From: JBHJHK01 sp050330975
GTDB taxonomy: Bacteria > Pseudomonadota > Gammaproteobacteria > Competibacterales > Competibacteraceae
Assembly (NCBI GenBank): GCA_050330975.1
Contig: JBHJHK010000109.1
Span: forward strand, 1 to 31,681
Direction: 5' to 3'
Length of the DNA: 31,681 nt
Shown here: positions 29,942 through 31,681 of the stretch, piece by piece
How the letters are laid out: each line of letters opens with the position of its first letter
Numbering within the stretch: the stretch's first letter is position 1
The notes under the pieces: generated by a model
Seen by the model: the letters and a program-made list of their open reading frames with translations, nothing else
Told to the model about the DNA's origin: nothing
The model's database searches: none
Position numbers and translations under genes: made by a program

Positions 29942-31354
29942 TCAACCCACATCCTGGCGCCGAATATAATCCTTGACAGCCTCTGCATCCACCGCCATGG
30001 ACACAAACCGCTGGGGCTTGGCCTCGATATCCCGGTAGGCCTCGGGGCGCTCGGGTTCAAAGCCCAGGGCCTCTTGGATGATGGTGGCGAACTTGGCCGG
30101 CAGCGCCGTCTCAAGGCACAGCAAGGGAATACCGGGCCGCCGCTGTTCCAACCCCACCTTGAGGCCGTCGGCGGTGTGGGGGTCGATCACCAGCCCGTGT
30201 CGCCTGTGAACCCACCGAATGGTCTCTAGGCGCTGGGCGTGGCTGCTCTGGCCACTGGTCAAGCCGTAGCGGTCGACGGCCACCCCTAAAGGGTCGTCTC
30301 TCAGGTCGAAGTATCCCCCTTGGGCCACCTGGCGCCAAAGATCGGCCACCCGCTCGGCGTCGCCTTGGGCCACGTCGTAGATAAACCGTTCGAAGTTGGA
30401 GGCCTTGGCGATGTCCATGGAGGGACTGGAGGTATTCAACACCTCGCTGCCGCGCCGCACCCGATAGCACTTGGTGCGGAAAAACTCGTCGAGGACGTTG
30501 TTTTCGTTGGTGGCCAAAATCAACTGGGCGATGGGCAAACCCATTTGCCGGGCGATGTGGCCGGCGAAAATATTGCCAAAATTCCCCGATGGCACGGCAA
30601 AGGCCACCTCCTGGTCGTTGCCCTCGGTAACGGCAAAATAGCCCTTGAAGTAATAAACCACCTGGGCCACCACTCGGGCCCAATTGATGGAGTTGACAGC
30701 ACTAATGCGGTAGCGGGTTTTAAATGCACCGTCGGCGTTGACCTCTTTGACCACGTCTTGGCACTGGTCAAACACCCCATCAACGGCCAAATTGTGGATA
30801 TTATCCGCCTGGAGAGCGTACATCTGAGCCGTCTGGAACGGACTCATTCGCCCGTGGGGCGAAAGCATAAACACCTGTAACCGCTGCTTGTGGGCCATGG
30901 CGTATTCGGCCGCCGAACCGGTGTCTCCCGAGGTGGCCCCGAGGATGTTGAGGTGCTCGTCGCGCTGGGCCAACACGTACTCGAACAACTGACCCAACAG
31001 CTGCATGGCCAAATCCTTGAAGGCCAAGGTGGGTCCGTTGGATAGCGCCAACAGAAAGACCCCATCCTCTAGGGGTTTGACCGGCGTGATGGCCTCGCTG
31101 CCAAAGCGCTCGGCGGTGTAGGTGTCGCGGACCAAGGCCTCTAGGGAAGCGGGGGGGATGTCGGGGGCAAACCGAGCCAGGACGGCCCCGGCCAACTGGG
31201 GGTAGCTGTAGCTTCGCCAGGTGGCGAGCTCCGCCGGTGTCACCCGGGGGTAGGCCTCCGGCACCACCAACCCCCCGTCGGGGGCGAGACCCTGGATGAG
31301 AACGTCGGAAAACGAGGCCGGCGACATGCCGCCGCGGGTGCTGAGATACCGCAT
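29942..31354 (-). CDS. thrC: Threonine synthase
   Basis: A 470-residue PLP enzyme that converts O-phospho-L-homoserine to L-threonine, the last step of threonine synthesis. The start 'MRYLSTRGG' and 'GLAPDGGLVVP' are typical. The PLP lysine is in 'SNGPTLAFKDLAMQLLG' (Lys 113), followed by 'ILGATSGDTGSAAEYAM' and 'SPHGRMSPFQTAQM', then 'AVPSGNFGNIFAGHIARQMG' and 'DPHTADGLKVG'. Length and motifs match the longer, gammaproteobacterial/fungal-like type. ATG 31354 is chosen over an in-frame GTG at 31363 because an AGGAA lies about nine bases upstream of the ATG. Homoserine dehydrogenase, a frequent upstream partner, is not visible in the remaining 327 bp. Confidence 0.96.
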   Translation of the reverse strand: MRYLSTRGGMSPASFSDVLIQGLAPDGGLVVPEAYPRVTPAELATWRSYSYPQLAGAVLARFAPDIPPASLEALVRDTYTAERFGSEAITPVKPLEDGVFLLALSNGPTLAFKDLAMQLLGQLFEYVLAQRDEHLNILGATSGDTGSAAEYAMAHKQRLQVFMLSPHGRMSPFQTAQMYALQADNIHNLAVDGVFDQCQDVVKEVNADGAFKTRYRISAVNSINWARVVAQVVYYFKGYFAVTEGNDQEVAFAVPSGNFGNIFAGHIARQMGLPIAQLILATNENNVLDEFFRTKCYRVRRGSEVLNTSSPSMDIAKASNFERFIYDVAQGDAERVADLWRQVAQGGYFDLRDDPLGVAVDRYGLTSGQSSHAQRLETIRWVHRRHGLVIDPHTADGLKVGLEQRRPGIPLLCLETALPAKFATIIQEALGFEPERPEAYRDIEAKPQRFVSMAVDAEAVKDYIRRQDVG

Positions 31355-31461
31355 GGGGGACACTTTCCTAGGGGCAAAGGAGGATCGAGGAGCTGCACCG
31401 AGTCTAGCCCAAACCCGGCAAAGCTGACTACGGCAGCTGGATCAGGCTTCGAACCAGCGGA

Positions 31462-31524
31462 TGGGGGGGGGCGCCGCGGCCCGGCGCGCTTGGGGTGCTT
31501 TAAACCCCGCGTGGCGTCGCGCTT
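31462..31524 (+). repeat. 63-bp direct repeat, copy 1
   Basis: Begins TGGGGGGGGGCGCCGCGGCC and ends TGGCGTCGCGCTT. It aligns without gaps to 31583-31645 with 8 mismatches by hand. It contains a GGGGT/ACCCC hairpin (about 31492-31507) that copy 2 lacks. Confidence 0.8.
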
Positions 31525-31582
31525 ACCCCCCAACCCCCCCCCCCCCGCCCCCGCCCCCCGCCCCGGCGCCCCCCCCCCGGCC

Positions 31583-31645
31583 TGGGGGGGGGCGCCGCGG
31601 CCAGGCGCTCTAGGGCTGCTATCAACCGCTCGTGGCGTCGCGCTT
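31583..31645 (+). repeat. 63-bp direct repeat, copy 2
   Basis: Same ends as copy 1, offset by 121 bases. The first 20 and last 13 bases are identical and the middle diverges. The array may continue past the window edge. Confidence 0.8.
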
Positions 31646-31681
31646 CCCCCCCTCGCCGCCCCAGGGCGGCCAACGCCAGGG

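Larger units (their letters stand above)
31364..31681. other. C/G-tract intergenic region upstream of thrC
   Basis: 318 bases without a recognised complete gene. The thrC leader (31364-31460) shows no clear promoter. From 31462 on the sequence consists of G9 and C-run tracts (the longest run is C13 at 31534-31546, and C10 at 31569-31578) flanking two related 63-bp units. On the minus strand the last 80 bases can be read as an Ala/Arg/Leu-rich peptide, which might be the end of a gene beyond the window, but this is too short to judge. Confidence 0.5.

Noticed and set aside
31445..31470. A GGTTCGAA-like T-loop sequence on the minus strand, suggesting a tRNA
   Set aside because: The flanking five-base arms do not pair and no acceptor or anticodon arms could be folded around it.
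31462..31645. Direct repeats considered as a CRISPR array
   Set aside because: Only two diverged 63-bp units with low-complexity spacer and no cas genes.
31583..31681. A minus-strand reading rich in Ala, Arg and Leu entering from the window edge
   Set aside because: It looks faintly like a coding C-terminus, but it runs into homopolymer tracts and is too short and frame-uncertain to call a gene.

Overview
This looks like chromosomal DNA of a high-GC proteobacterium, most likely a gammaproteobacterium. That assignment is an inference from gene content (ELM1-like protein, ChaN-PDZ protein beside an M1-like peptidase, DUF6868, threonine synthase) and from codon choice; no rRNA or marker gene fixes it. 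Most genes run near 70% GC by eye. One gene (20899-23916) is clearly AT-richer, and the stretch around 28.7-29.35 kb also drops in GC.

Layout. (1) 88-1211, minus: an ELM1-family protein broken by one missing base in a C/G run. (2) 1439-8299, plus: a signalling block of a small MglA/CvnD-like GTPase, a Roadblock/LC7 protein, a fusion of an acyl-carrier-like domain to an AMP-ligase, and two tandem paralogous hybrid histidine kinases (GAF, PAS-like, HisKA/HATPase, receiver). It resembles the Streptomyces 'conservon' (kinase, Roadblock, GTPase) with an added carrier/adenylation enzyme, and is the most interesting part of the window. (3) A Doc/Fic toxin remnant at about 8.4 kb. (4) 8556-15877, minus: prpE-mutA-mutB-meaB, propionate activation plus two-subunit B12-dependent methylmalonyl-CoA mutase and its GTPase chaperone. 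(5) 16139-19434, plus: a ChaN-like protein with a C-terminal PDZ domain, translationally coupled to an M1-like metallopeptidase. (6) 19414-20160 minus, an isochorismatase-type hydrolase, divergent from a rhodanese (20288-20644 plus). (7) 20899-23916, plus: an AT-rich 1005-residue membrane protein with a spermidine-synthase-like domain, probably acquired. (8) 24.2-28.5 kb, plus: a cupin remnant, a CMD-family protein, 3-hydroxybutyrate dehydrogenase, a dihydrolipoyl-dehydrogenase-like flavoprotein and a CPA1 Na+/H+ antiporter. (9) 28.7-29.9 kb: a small DUF6868 membrane protein followed by degraded fragments (SnoaL-like, possible LysR, AhpC/TSA). (10) 29942-31354, minus: threonine synthase, preceded by a C/G-tract region with two 63-bp direct repeats at the window edge.

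Together, prpE, mutAB, meaB and 3-hydroxybutyrate dehydrogenase suggest carbon flow between propionyl-CoA, succinyl-CoA and ketone-body or polyhydroxyalkanoate pools. No epimerase, propionyl-CoA carboxylase or PHA synthase is present here, so this remains inference. No tRNA, rRNA, CRISPR array, transposase or integrase was seen.
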